This document shows, piece by piece, positions 7,847 through 14,052 of a stretch of DNA of 14,052 nucleotides. The position numbers were made by a program, and so were the translations under genes. Origin of the DNA: Polynucleobacter sp. (lineage in GTDB: Bacteria > Pseudomonadota > Gammaproteobacteria > Burkholderiales > Burkholderiaceae); the NCBI GenBank assembly GCA_023257325.1, contig JALRCP010000215.1:1-14052 (forward strand), given 5' to 3'. Position 1 is the stretch's first letter, and each line of letters starts with the position of its first letter. Under the pieces are notes generated by a model, which saw nothing but the letters and a program-made list of their open reading frames with translations, was not told the DNA's origin and did not search any database.

Positions 7847-8863
7847 ATGCAAAATTACTGGTTAAAAAGCAACTACCAAAAGTTGTCAATCAATACTGAC
7901 AATCAACTCATCATTACCGATGACTTTCTTAGGTCCTATTTGAATAGACCTGAACTCGCTTTAATTCCAGAATCATGTGAACAAGAAAAAAAGATTCATC
8001 AAAATCTAATCAACAACCCGCGTGCCCACATTGAAGAGTCTGCAATTAAACAGATGCAAGATGCTGACATTCAGATCAATTATCAAATTTGGTTGAGGTT
8101 TCGGGACAAATTGCTTGAGTCCAAATCAATTGAGAGTTTTTATCTAAGCTTATTTCAAGGTGACGGAGTTGATGTTCCTCCTTTATTTGTTGACCAATTA
8201 ACCCAAATTCTTTGTCGACACCTTTTAGGCGATCACCCAAATGTTTTTGATACTCGAAGTGCAGAATTATTTTTTAGAGCTCAAAAAATCACAATTAGTG
8301 AAGAAGGTCATATCATGGCTGCCGACCAAGAAACGGTTGACAAATATGCCCAGACCGGGGGCTTTGGTAGCATTGGTGAATTGCTTAAACAAAATGCTGC
8401 ACCTTTAAGAACCATCGACTTAGACGTTTTAACTGAAGAAAATGCCAGTGAGTATTGGGATAGAAACGAACTTTTTGATTTTGTTCTTCAACTTAATTTT
8501 GATCAAGAAGGTGCAAAGGCAATCGCTCGTTTAATTGAAAAGTGGATTTTTCATTTTCATGGCATCAAGATCAAGGTAACCCCACAAGGACAAATCACTG
8601 ATTCAAGGTGGTCCTGGCATATTGGCCTTGATGCAACCGCATCCGAAATCTTAAATGCCTTATATCGTGGCGAGATAGTTGATAACAGTAAATTGGCCCA
8701 AGTTTTATGTTTATTCAAATTAGAGTTCATTGATAAGGGAAGAATGCGCCCGGAAATTGCCGGCAAACCTATTTACTTAGCCATGGCTCACGATTCTGAT
8801 AAATGCTTGAAATTCAAACCACAAAATTTGCTAGTTAACCTACCATTGGCTGAAACCTCTTAA
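7847..8863 (+). CDS. DUF6352 family protein
   Basis: A 338-residue soluble protein of unknown function that I match to the DUF6352 family of Burkholderiales. The hallmark N-terminal pattern is there: an aromatic YWLKSNYQKL opening, then LIITDDFLRSYLNRPELALIPESC (residues 22-45), followed by a helical region rich in charged residues and a C-terminal domain with EYWDRNELFDFVLQLNF (about 203-219) and a final helix-strand segment. No signal peptide, membrane segment or catalytic motif is visible. TGGA lies about 7 nt before the ATG. It is preceded by a short inverted repeat and followed after 67 bp by tRNA-Met, so it may be monocistronic. Neighbourhood gives no clear clue to its role. Confidence 0.82.
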   Translation: MQNYWLKSNYQKLSINTDNQLIITDDFLRSYLNRPELALIPESCEQEKKIHQNLINNPRAHIEESAIKQMQDADIQINYQIWLRFRDKLLESKSIESFYLSLFQGDGVDVPPLFVDQLTQILCRHLLGDHPNVFDTRSAELFFRAQKITISEEGHIMAADQETVDKYAQTGGFGSIGELLKQNAAPLRTIDLDVLTEENASEYWDRNELFDFVLQLNFDQEGAKAIARLIEKWIFHFHGIKIKVTPQGQITDSRWSWHIGLDATASEILNALYRGEIVDNSKLAQVLCLFKLEFIDKGRMRPEIAGKPIYLAMAHDSDKCLKFKPQNLLVNLPLAETS

Positions 8864-8914
8864 ACCAAGATTCATGAAATCATTGGCTTTTATCAAAAAA
8901 GGCTCAAAATAAGC

Positions 8915-8920
8915 TATACT
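8915..8920 (+). promoter_or_regulatory. Likely -10 element of the tRNA-Met promoter
   Basis: TATACT matches the -10 consensus at five of six positions and ends 10 nt before the mature tRNA 5' end, a usual distance for a short-leader tRNA transcript. No good -35 is seen 16-18 bp upstream (ATCAAA region), so the promoter call depends mainly on the -10. Confidence 0.5.
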
Positions 8921-8930
8921 CACGGTCTTT

Positions 8931-9007
<77 letters not shown>

Positions 9008-9016
9008 AATTTCCCC

Positions 9017-9046
9017 TTTCGCAGCAGATGGTCACTGAATGCGAAA
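9017..9046. repeat. 7-bp inverted repeat just downstream of tRNA-Met
   Basis: TTTCGCA (9017-9023) and TGCGAAA (9040-9046) are perfect complements around a 16-nt loop, starting 10 nt after the tRNA. There is no T run, so it does not look like a classical terminator; it may guide 3' processing or be chance. Confidence 0.4.
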
Positions 9047-9074
9047 CACTCCAAAATCATCTAAATGCAGTTTT

Positions 9075-9100
9075 CAATCTAAGGGATACACCCTAGATTG
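9075..9100 (+). terminator. Bulged hairpin between tRNA-Met and the antiporter gene, possible terminator
   Basis: CAATCT pairs with AGATTG and AGGG pairs with CCCT, a 10-bp stem with one bulged A and an ATACA loop. An ATATGGTTTT stretch follows, so the T run is broken and starts late. It could end the tRNA transcript or regulate the gene that starts 80 nt downstream. Confidence 0.45.
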
Positions 9101-9179
9101 ATATGGTTTTAGTTCATATTGAGCACAGTTCAGTGTCTTACAATGTGGCTAATGCTTCTAATGACTTAAAAGGTTTTTC

Positions 9180-10445
9180 ATGAACCCCACCACTTTACAA
9201 ATTATCGCCACGACTTTATTTGCAATTGCGGTATTGCACACCTTTTCTTCATCTTTCTTTGAACATTTGGCTCATAAACAACCCAATCATTCTGGTTTAT
9301 GGCATTTGCTTGGCGAGGTAGAAACTGTTTTTGGTTTTTGGGCGATGGTGTTGGTTGTTTTCATGGCTTTTGCATCTGGCGGATACAAACCATCTGTGGA
9401 ATACCTTGAGAGTAGAAACTACACCGAACCATTATTTGTTTTCGCCATCATGGTAGTTGCTGCCAGCCGTCCTGTACTATTTTTTGCTTCTGAGTTGGTG
9501 CGCCTAATCTCAGGCTTATTGTCTAAGATATTTAGAATCAATCACATCACGACGAATTATTTTGTGACCTTGAGCTTAGTTCCATTGTTAGGGTCTTTCA
9601 TCACTGAGCCTGCAGCCATGACTTTGGCAGCGCTACTTCTAAAGAAAAAAGTTTTTAGCCAAACCTCCAATGCCAAATTGATGTACTTAACAATTGGCGT
9701 TCTATTCGTCAATATTTCGATTGGCGGTGCTTTAACAAGCTTTGCAGCCCCTCCAATTTTGATGGTTGCCAGCGCCTGGGGCTGGGACACAGCCTACGTC
9801 TTCCAAACTTTTGGCATCAAAGCTGGTTTGGCTGTTGTCGTGAATGCAACACTCGTGACCTTACTAGTAAGAACTGACTTACCTAAAGTGAACGCCAATG
9901 ACCACAAAGATGAAATCCCCTTATTTGTGGTGGCCGTTCATTTGCTGTTCTTAGCTGGCATTGTGATTTTTGCTCACCACCCGGTTGTATTCATGGGCTT
10001 GTTGTTATTCTTCATGGGTTACACACATGCTTACGCTAAGTTTCAAAATCCCCTGTTGTTAAAAGAGGCCTTATTAGTTGCTTTCTTCTTGGCAGGTTTG
10101 GTCGTGCTTGGCGGTATGCAGCAATGGTGGTTGCAACCTATTTTAGAAAACATGAGCAGTACTTTGGTTTATTACGGCGCCACTGCTTTGACAGCAATCA
10201 CAGATAATGCTGCTCTTACCTATTTGGGATCTTTAGTTGAAGGTACCAGTGATCAGTTTAAATATGCTTTAGTGGCGGGCGCCATCACTGGTGGTGGCTT
10301 GACGGTGATTGCCAATGCTCCTAATCCGGCTGGCATGTCTATTTTGCGCGAACATTTTCCTGACGGTAGCGTTTCAGCCTTATGGCTTTTCCTAGCCGCT
10401 TTACCACCGACGATTGTTGCCATCATTGCATTCCAATTCATTTAA
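9180..10445 (+). CDS. Putative Na+/H+ antiporter (Na_H_antiport_2-type)
   Basis: A 421-residue inner-membrane protein with about ten to twelve hydrophobic segments, matched to the putative Na+/H+ antiporter family of the ion-transporter superfamily. Two halves show the same pattern: SFITEPAAMTLAALLL (about 139-154) followed by TSFAAPPILMVA (186-197), and TAITDNAALTYLG (338-350) followed by TVIANAPNPAGMS (375-387). These paired acidic and proline-rich helix breaks are typical of inverted-repeat transporters, where the D/E and N residues bind the cation. A histidine-containing N-terminus (HLAHKQPNHSGLWHLLGE) precedes them. AAAGG about 6 nt before the ATG is a good ribosome binding site. miaB begins 15 nt after the stop and may be co-transcribed. 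The transported ion is inferred from the family, not proven. Confidence 0.85.
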   Translation: MNPTTLQIIATTLFAIAVLHTFSSSFFEHLAHKQPNHSGLWHLLGEVETVFGFWAMVLVVFMAFASGGYKPSVEYLESRNYTEPLFVFAIMVVAASRPVLFFASELVRLISGLLSKIFRINHITTNYFVTLSLVPLLGSFITEPAAMTLAALLLKKKVFSQTSNAKLMYLTIGVLFVNISIGGALTSFAAPPILMVASAWGWDTAYVFQTFGIKAGLAVVVNATLVTLLVRTDLPKVNANDHKDEIPLFVVAVHLLFLAGIVIFAHHPVVFMGLLLFFMGYTHAYAKFQNPLLLKEALLVAFFLAGLVVLGGMQQWWLQPILENMSSTLVYYGATALTAITDNAALTYLGSLVEGTSDQFKYALVAGAITGGGLTVIANAPNPAGMSILREHFPDGSVSALWLFLAALPPTIVAIIAFQFI

Positions 10446-10460
10446 TTGCGCAATCAAAAA

Positions 10461-11801
10461 ATGAAAAAAGTTTTCGTCAAAACCTTCGGATGTCAGATGA
10501 ATGAATATGATTCTGACAAGATGGTAGACGTGCTTCATCATCACGATGGTATGGTGAAAACAGATACCCCAGAAGATGCTGATGTCATACTCCTGAACAC
10601 TTGTTCAATTAGGGAAAAGGCTCAAGAAAAAGTTTTTTCTGATTTAGGCCGTTTAAGAGAACTCAAACTCAAACGACCAGAAATATTGATTGGTGTTGGT
10701 GGTTGCGTGGCCAGCCAAGAAGGTAAGCACATTGTGAATCGGGCCCCTTATGTCGATATTGTGTTTGGCCCACAAACACTGCACCGCTTACCTGATTTGA
10801 TTCAGGCACGTCAAACCAGCGGTCTGCCACAAGTTGATATCAGCTTCCCAGAAATTGAAAAGTTTGATCACCTACCGCCAGCAAAGGTAGAAGGTGGGGC
10901 TGCCTATGTTTCGATCATGGAAGGTTGCTCAAAGTACTGTAGCTATTGCGTAGTTCCCTATACACGAGGTGAGGAAGTTTCAAGGCCATTTGAAGATGTA
11001 CTCACTGAAGTTGCTAGCCTGGCACAACAAGGGGTTCAAGAGATTCATCTATTAGGTCAAAACGTGAACGCTTACCGAGGCACTATGGCTGACTCTGAAG
11101 AGATTGCAGACTTTGCCATGTTGCTTGAATATGTTTCAGATATTCCAGGAGTAGAACGCATTCGTTTTACAACTAGCCACCCCAAGGAATTTACTCAGCG
11201 ATTAATTGACGCCTACGCCAAGCTACCTAAATTGGTCAATCATTTACATTTACCTATTCAGCATGGCTCAGACAGGGTTTTGGCCAATATGAAGCGTGGC
11301 TACACCGTCCTTGAGTACAAGAGTGTGATTAAAAAAATTAAAGCCATTCGGCCCAACATTTCTATTTCAAGTGACTTCATCGTAGGCTTTCCAGGTGAAA
11401 CTGAGGAAGACTTTGAACAATTAATGAAATTAGTCAAAGAACTCAAATTTGACAATAGCTTTTGCTTTACCTATAGCGAACGCCCGGGCACACCAGCAGC
11501 AAATCTAAAAGATGATCTACCCTTATCCGTCAAAAATGAGCGCTTAAAAAAATTGGTCGCATTGATTGATGAACATGTTTTTGAAATCAATCAAAGCATG
11601 GTTGGTAAAACTGAGCGTGTCATGATGGAAAGCATGGCTCGCGATGAAATTCACTTACAAGGCCGAACCGAAAATGGTCGCGTGGTTCTGATTGATGTAG
11701 GAACAGAGCAAGCTAAGCGACTCATTGGCCAATTAATGCCTGTTCAACTGACTGAAGCCATGCCTCATTCTCTGCGTGGGAAATTAGTACTTCAAGAATG
11801 A
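10461..11801 (+). CDS. miaB: tRNA-2-methylthio-N6-dimethylallyladenosine synthase MiaB
   Basis: A radical SAM methylthiotransferase that adds the 2-methylthio group to i6A37 in tRNAs reading UNN codons. The N-terminal UPF0004 domain holds the auxiliary cluster cysteines C11 (FGCQMN), C48 (NTCSIR) and C82 (GGCVAS). The radical SAM cluster is C156-x3-C160-x2-C163 in [17 protein letters not shown]. The C-terminal TRAM domain covers about 378-444. I chose the ATG at 10461, which gives [14 protein letters not shown] and 446 residues, the usual family start; a TTG at 10446 would add five residues. It is 15 nt after the antiporter gene and overlaps ybeY by 4 bp. phoH/ybeZ, which often lies between miaB and ybeY, is missing. 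Confidence 0.96.
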   Translation: MKKVFVKTFGCQMNEYDSDKMVDVLHHHDGMVKTDTPEDADVILLNTCSIREKAQEKVFSDLGRLRELKLKRPEILIGVGGCVASQEGKHIVNRAPYVDIVFGPQTLHRLPDLIQARQTSGLPQVDISFPEIEKFDHLPPAKVEGGAAYVSIMEGCSKYCSYCVVPYTRGEEVSRPFEDVLTEVASLAQQGVQEIHLLGQNVNAYRGTMADSEEIADFAMLLEYVSDIPGVERIRFTTSHPKEFTQRLIDAYAKLPKLVNHLHLPIQHGSDRVLANMKRGYTVLEYKSVIKKIKAIRPNISISSDFIVGFPGETEEDFEQLMKLVKELKFDNSFCFTYSERPGTPAANLKDDLPLSVKNERLKKLVALIDEHVFEINQSMVGKTERVMMESMARDEIHLQGRTENGRVVLIDVGTEQAKRLIGQLMPVQLTEAMPHSLRGKLVLQE

Positions 11802-12262
11802 CACAAACACGCCGTTTAAATCTTGAAATCCAATTCGCCACACAATCATTGGCGGACAAATGGTCTGAATTAATCCCCAAAAGAAAAGTGGCTCGCTGGA
11901 TTAGGCAAGCGCTCCAAAAAGATGCAAGTATCACTGTGAGATTCGTTGGAAATGCCGAAGGAAAGAGGCTAAATGCCACTTATCGCGGCAAAGATTACGC
12001 CACCAATATTTTGACTTTTCCTTACGACATTGATTCAAAAGATTTGTCATTAATGGCTGATTTGGTGATTTGTTTGCCTGTTTTAAAAAAAGAAGCTCTT
12101 GCCCAAAAAAAATCTATTGAGCAACATTTGATTCACCTGATCGTGCACGGAACCCTGCATGCTCAGGGCTTTGATCACGAAGATGAAGTTGAGGCTGAGG
12201 CCATGGAATCTTTAGAGATTTCTATTTTGAAAAAATTAAAGCAACCAAATCCTTACTGCTGA
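11798..12262 (+). CDS. ybeY: Endoribonuclease YbeY (rRNA maturation factor)
   Basis: A zinc-dependent endoribonuclease needed for 16S rRNA 3' end maturation and 70S quality control. The protein has 154 residues, the usual size. The metal-binding signature H-x3-H-x5-H is intact as H117, H121 and H127 in [25 protein letters not shown] (about 66-76) and [16 protein letters not shown] (85-100) are the standard core strands. The start ATG overlaps the miaB stop (ATGA), so translation is probably coupled. In E. coli and most Burkholderiales the PhoH-like ATPase YbeZ, a partner of YbeY, is encoded immediately upstream; it is not here. corC follows after 30 nt. Confidence 0.96.
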   Translation: MTQTRRLNLEIQFATQSLADKWSELIPKRKVARWIRQALQKDASITVRFVGNAEGKRLNATYRGKDYATNILTFPYDIDSKDLSLMADLVICLPVLKKEALAQKKSIEQHLIHLIVHGTLHAQGFDHEDEVEAEAMESLEISILKKLKQPNPYC

Positions 12263-12292
12263 ATTCACATAAATCAGTTATCCTTAACCATT

Positions 12293-13132
12293 ATGACTAC
12301 AGAACCCGAGTCGAAAAGCCTCTTAGAACGCATCAGTGCATTACTGACGCCCACCCCATCCTCTGCCTCTGAACAAAGAAAAGAACTTCTTGAGACGCTT
12401 AAAGAAGCTCAAGCAGATGGCCTAATTGATGCTGATGCTCTATCAATGATTGAGGGGGTTTTTCAGGTCAGCGAACTTTCTGCTAGAGATATTCTGATTC
12501 CAAGAGCTCAAATTGATTGGATTGATATCAATGAATCTGTTCAAGATACCATTGCAGAAGTGATTCGCGCTGCCCACTCACGTTTTCCAGTCTATGAGAA
12601 CAATCGAGACAATGTGATTGGTATTTTGCTCGCTAAGGATTTATTACGGCACTCTCAAGAAGAAGATTTTCAGATCAGAGATTGGCTAAGACCCGCTGTT
12701 TTCATACCAGAATCAAAGCGCTTAAGCGTTCTTTTAAGAGACTTCAGAGAGCATCGCAATCACATTGCCATAGTTGTTGATGAATATGGTGGCGTTGCAG
12801 GATTAGTCACGATTGAAGACGTCCTAGAGCAGATTGTGGGTGATATTGAGGATGAGCACGACACGGATGATATTGAAGACAACATCATCACCGTGAGTGA
12901 ATCAAAGTTCAGAATTCGTGGAATCACAGAACTAGAACAAGTCAATGAAGCACTGCAAACTACTTTTGAGGATGAAGACAACGACACCTTAGCAGGCTTT
13001 ATCCTTAAAAAATTAGGTCGCGTTCCCCATAAAGGCGAAACTATCAAAATTGATAACATTTTGTTTGAAGTTCAAAGAGCCGATGCTCGACAAGTTCATG
13101 TGTTGCTAGCCACCCGTTCAACCATTGATTAA
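12293..13132 (+). CDS. corC: CorC/HlyC-family protein with paired CBS domains
   Basis: A cytosolic protein of 279 residues linked to magnesium and cobalt efflux. A short leader helix region (1-60) is followed by two CBS domains, about 65-120 (DILIPRAQIDWIDINESVQ ... VIGILLAKDLL) and about 127-185 (FIPESKRLSVLLRDF ... GGVAGLVTIEDVLEQIVGDI). A C-terminal transporter-associated CorC_HlyC domain covers about 200-275. There is no DUF21 membrane domain, which fits the soluble CorC type. CBS pairs bind adenine nucleotides. It sits between ybeY and lnt, the conserved order in proteobacteria. The 30-bp upstream gap has no clear ribosome binding site. The end overlaps the lnt TTG start by 8 bp. Confidence 0.93.
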   Translation: MTTEPESKSLLERISALLTPTPSSASEQRKELLETLKEAQADGLIDADALSMIEGVFQVSELSARDILIPRAQIDWIDINESVQDTIAEVIRAAHSRFPVYENNRDNVIGILLAKDLLRHSQEEDFQIRDWLRPAVFIPESKRLSVLLRDFREHRNHIAIVVDEYGGVAGLVTIEDVLEQIVGDIEDEHDTDDIEDNIITVSESKFRIRGITELEQVNEALQTTFEDEDNDTLAGFILKKLGRVPHKGETIKIDNILFEVQRADARQVHVLLATRSTID

Positions 13133-14052
13133 AGCCTTTCTTTTTTTCTTGCTGGGAGGTATTTGCTCCTGGTTAATTGAGCTGCCCTATGGTGGCTGGT
13201 TTTTGATTGCTGGACTCACTGTTTTTATTCATTTTATTTTTAAAGAAAAAAACTGTTTCAGATATTCATGGTTATTTGGCCTGGGTTACTTTTGCAATGC
13301 TCTGTGGTGGATTTTTATCAGCCTGCATGATGTTGGAAAGATTGCAACGCCGATTTCAGCATTAGCAGTTATCGCACTCTCTGCTTATTTGGCTTTATTT
13401 CCAGCTAGTGCTTTTAAATTAGCTCATTCATTTCATTCATCCGCTGCAAAAGTTTTAGGATTGGCCAGCGCCTGGGTTGTTTTTGAGTGGTTACGTGGTC
13501 AATTATTTACAGGCTTCCCATGGGCTGGGATAGCAGAATCTCAAGTTGAAGGTCCCTTTTTTGGCTGGGGCGGTATATTAGGTGGGCTGGGTTGCGCATG
13601 GTTTTGCTTGGGCTTGGCTGCTTACTTAAGCGAATCAAAACACAGTCTGTTTACCAAGTTTGTGGCATCTCTTACGATTATTTCGGGTAGCCATGCAGTT
13701 GGCTTAATTTCTTTTACCGAACCCATTGGTCGGCCTATTAGCGTGACCCTCATACAAGGCAATTTTCCACAAGCACTGAAGTTTGATCCTGAATATGTTC
13801 TCTCGCAAGTTAGCTTTTATCAAAACACCATTAAAAATAGCTCAAGCCAACTTGTGATTGCTCCTGAAACAGCCTTACCCGTTGAAATTAAAACCCTGAA
13901 TCCTGAATTGGTGAAAGTTTCAGACCCACCTCCCCGAATCAATCTGTGATTTTAGGTGCCGTTAGCCGCAACTCAAGCGGCCTTCCCACCAATTCTGCTA
14001 TTGGACTTAATCAAAGCAAATTGATTTATCAATACGATAAAAGTCACTTGGT
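13125..14052 (+). pseudogene. lnt: Apolipoprotein N-acyltransferase, frameshifted and cut by the window edge
   Basis: Lnt adds the third acyl chain to the N-terminal cysteine of lipoproteins in the inner membrane. The readable 274 residues start at TTG 13125 and include the hydrophobic N-terminal segments (about 1-210) and the start of the nitrilase-like domain with catalytic E248 in VIAPETALP. At 13947 the frame meets TGA. Immediately after, the -1 frame resumes clear Lnt sequence (SVILGAVSRNSSG, LPTNSAIG, YDKSHLV) to the window end. Loss of one C from the run at 13932-13935 would explain this exactly: with five C the reading becomes PPPNQSVILG. The Lys and Cys of the catalytic triad lie beyond the window or in the shifted part. 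Either a sequencing or assembly indel or a true mutation. The TTG start has no visible ribosome binding site and overlaps corC by 8 bp. Confidence 0.8.

Noticed and set aside
10446..10460. TTG start for miaB immediately after the antiporter stop
   Set aside because: The ATG at 10461 gives the usual MiaB start ([14 protein letters not shown]); the five extra residues are not family-like, although TTG cannot be fully excluded.
13911..13940. Programmed -1 frameshift in lnt
   Set aside because: No X-XXY-YYZ slippery heptamer with a downstream stem is visible, and Lnt is not known to use recoding; a one-base indel in the C run is simpler.

Overview
This looks like an ordinary, gene-dense chromosomal segment from a betaproteobacterium of the order Burkholderiales. 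The gene order (terC-like, sucD, sucC, DUF2889, recX, recA, then a two-component system, a DUF6352 gene, tRNA-Met, a putative Na+/H+ antiporter, miaB, ybeY, corC, lnt) and the moderately AT-rich composition suggest Polynucleobacter or a close relative. That placement rests on protein-family resemblance and synteny from memory, not on a search.

Layout. Positions 20-5144 are all on the minus strand: recA and recX overlap, then come a DUF2889 gene, sucC, sucD, an intrinsic terminator (about 766-788), and a YjbE/TerC-type membrane protein. Positions 5337-14052 are all on the plus strand. The 192-bp gap between recA and the response regulator is a divergent control region. It carries a textbook LexA (SOS) box placed over the recA promoter. 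To the right are an OmpR-type response regulator, a TctE-like histidine kinase and a DUF4212 small membrane protein, tightly packed. A DUF6352 gene, tRNA-Met(CAT), a DUF-type Na+/H+ antiporter, and the miaB-ybeY-corC-lnt RNA/envelope maintenance cluster follow.

How the genes fit together. recA-recX is the recombinase and its modulator. sucCD is the succinyl-CoA synthetase step of the TCA cycle. The response regulator, kinase and DUF4212 gene resemble a carboxylate-uptake control module, but the large sodium:solute symporter subunit that normally partners DUF4212 is not here. In the right-hand cluster, phoH/ybeZ, which usually sits between miaB and ybeY, is also absent, and miaB and ybeY overlap directly. 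The final gene, lnt, carries a one-base frameshift at a short C run and then runs off the window edge.

I see no mobile element, CRISPR array, prophage, toxin-antitoxin pair or defence system, and no gene-free stretch longer than 300 bp. The points most worth a second look are the lnt frameshift, the two missing partner genes, and the row of CTGT/ACAG half-sites in front of recA. None of these amounts to a new system.
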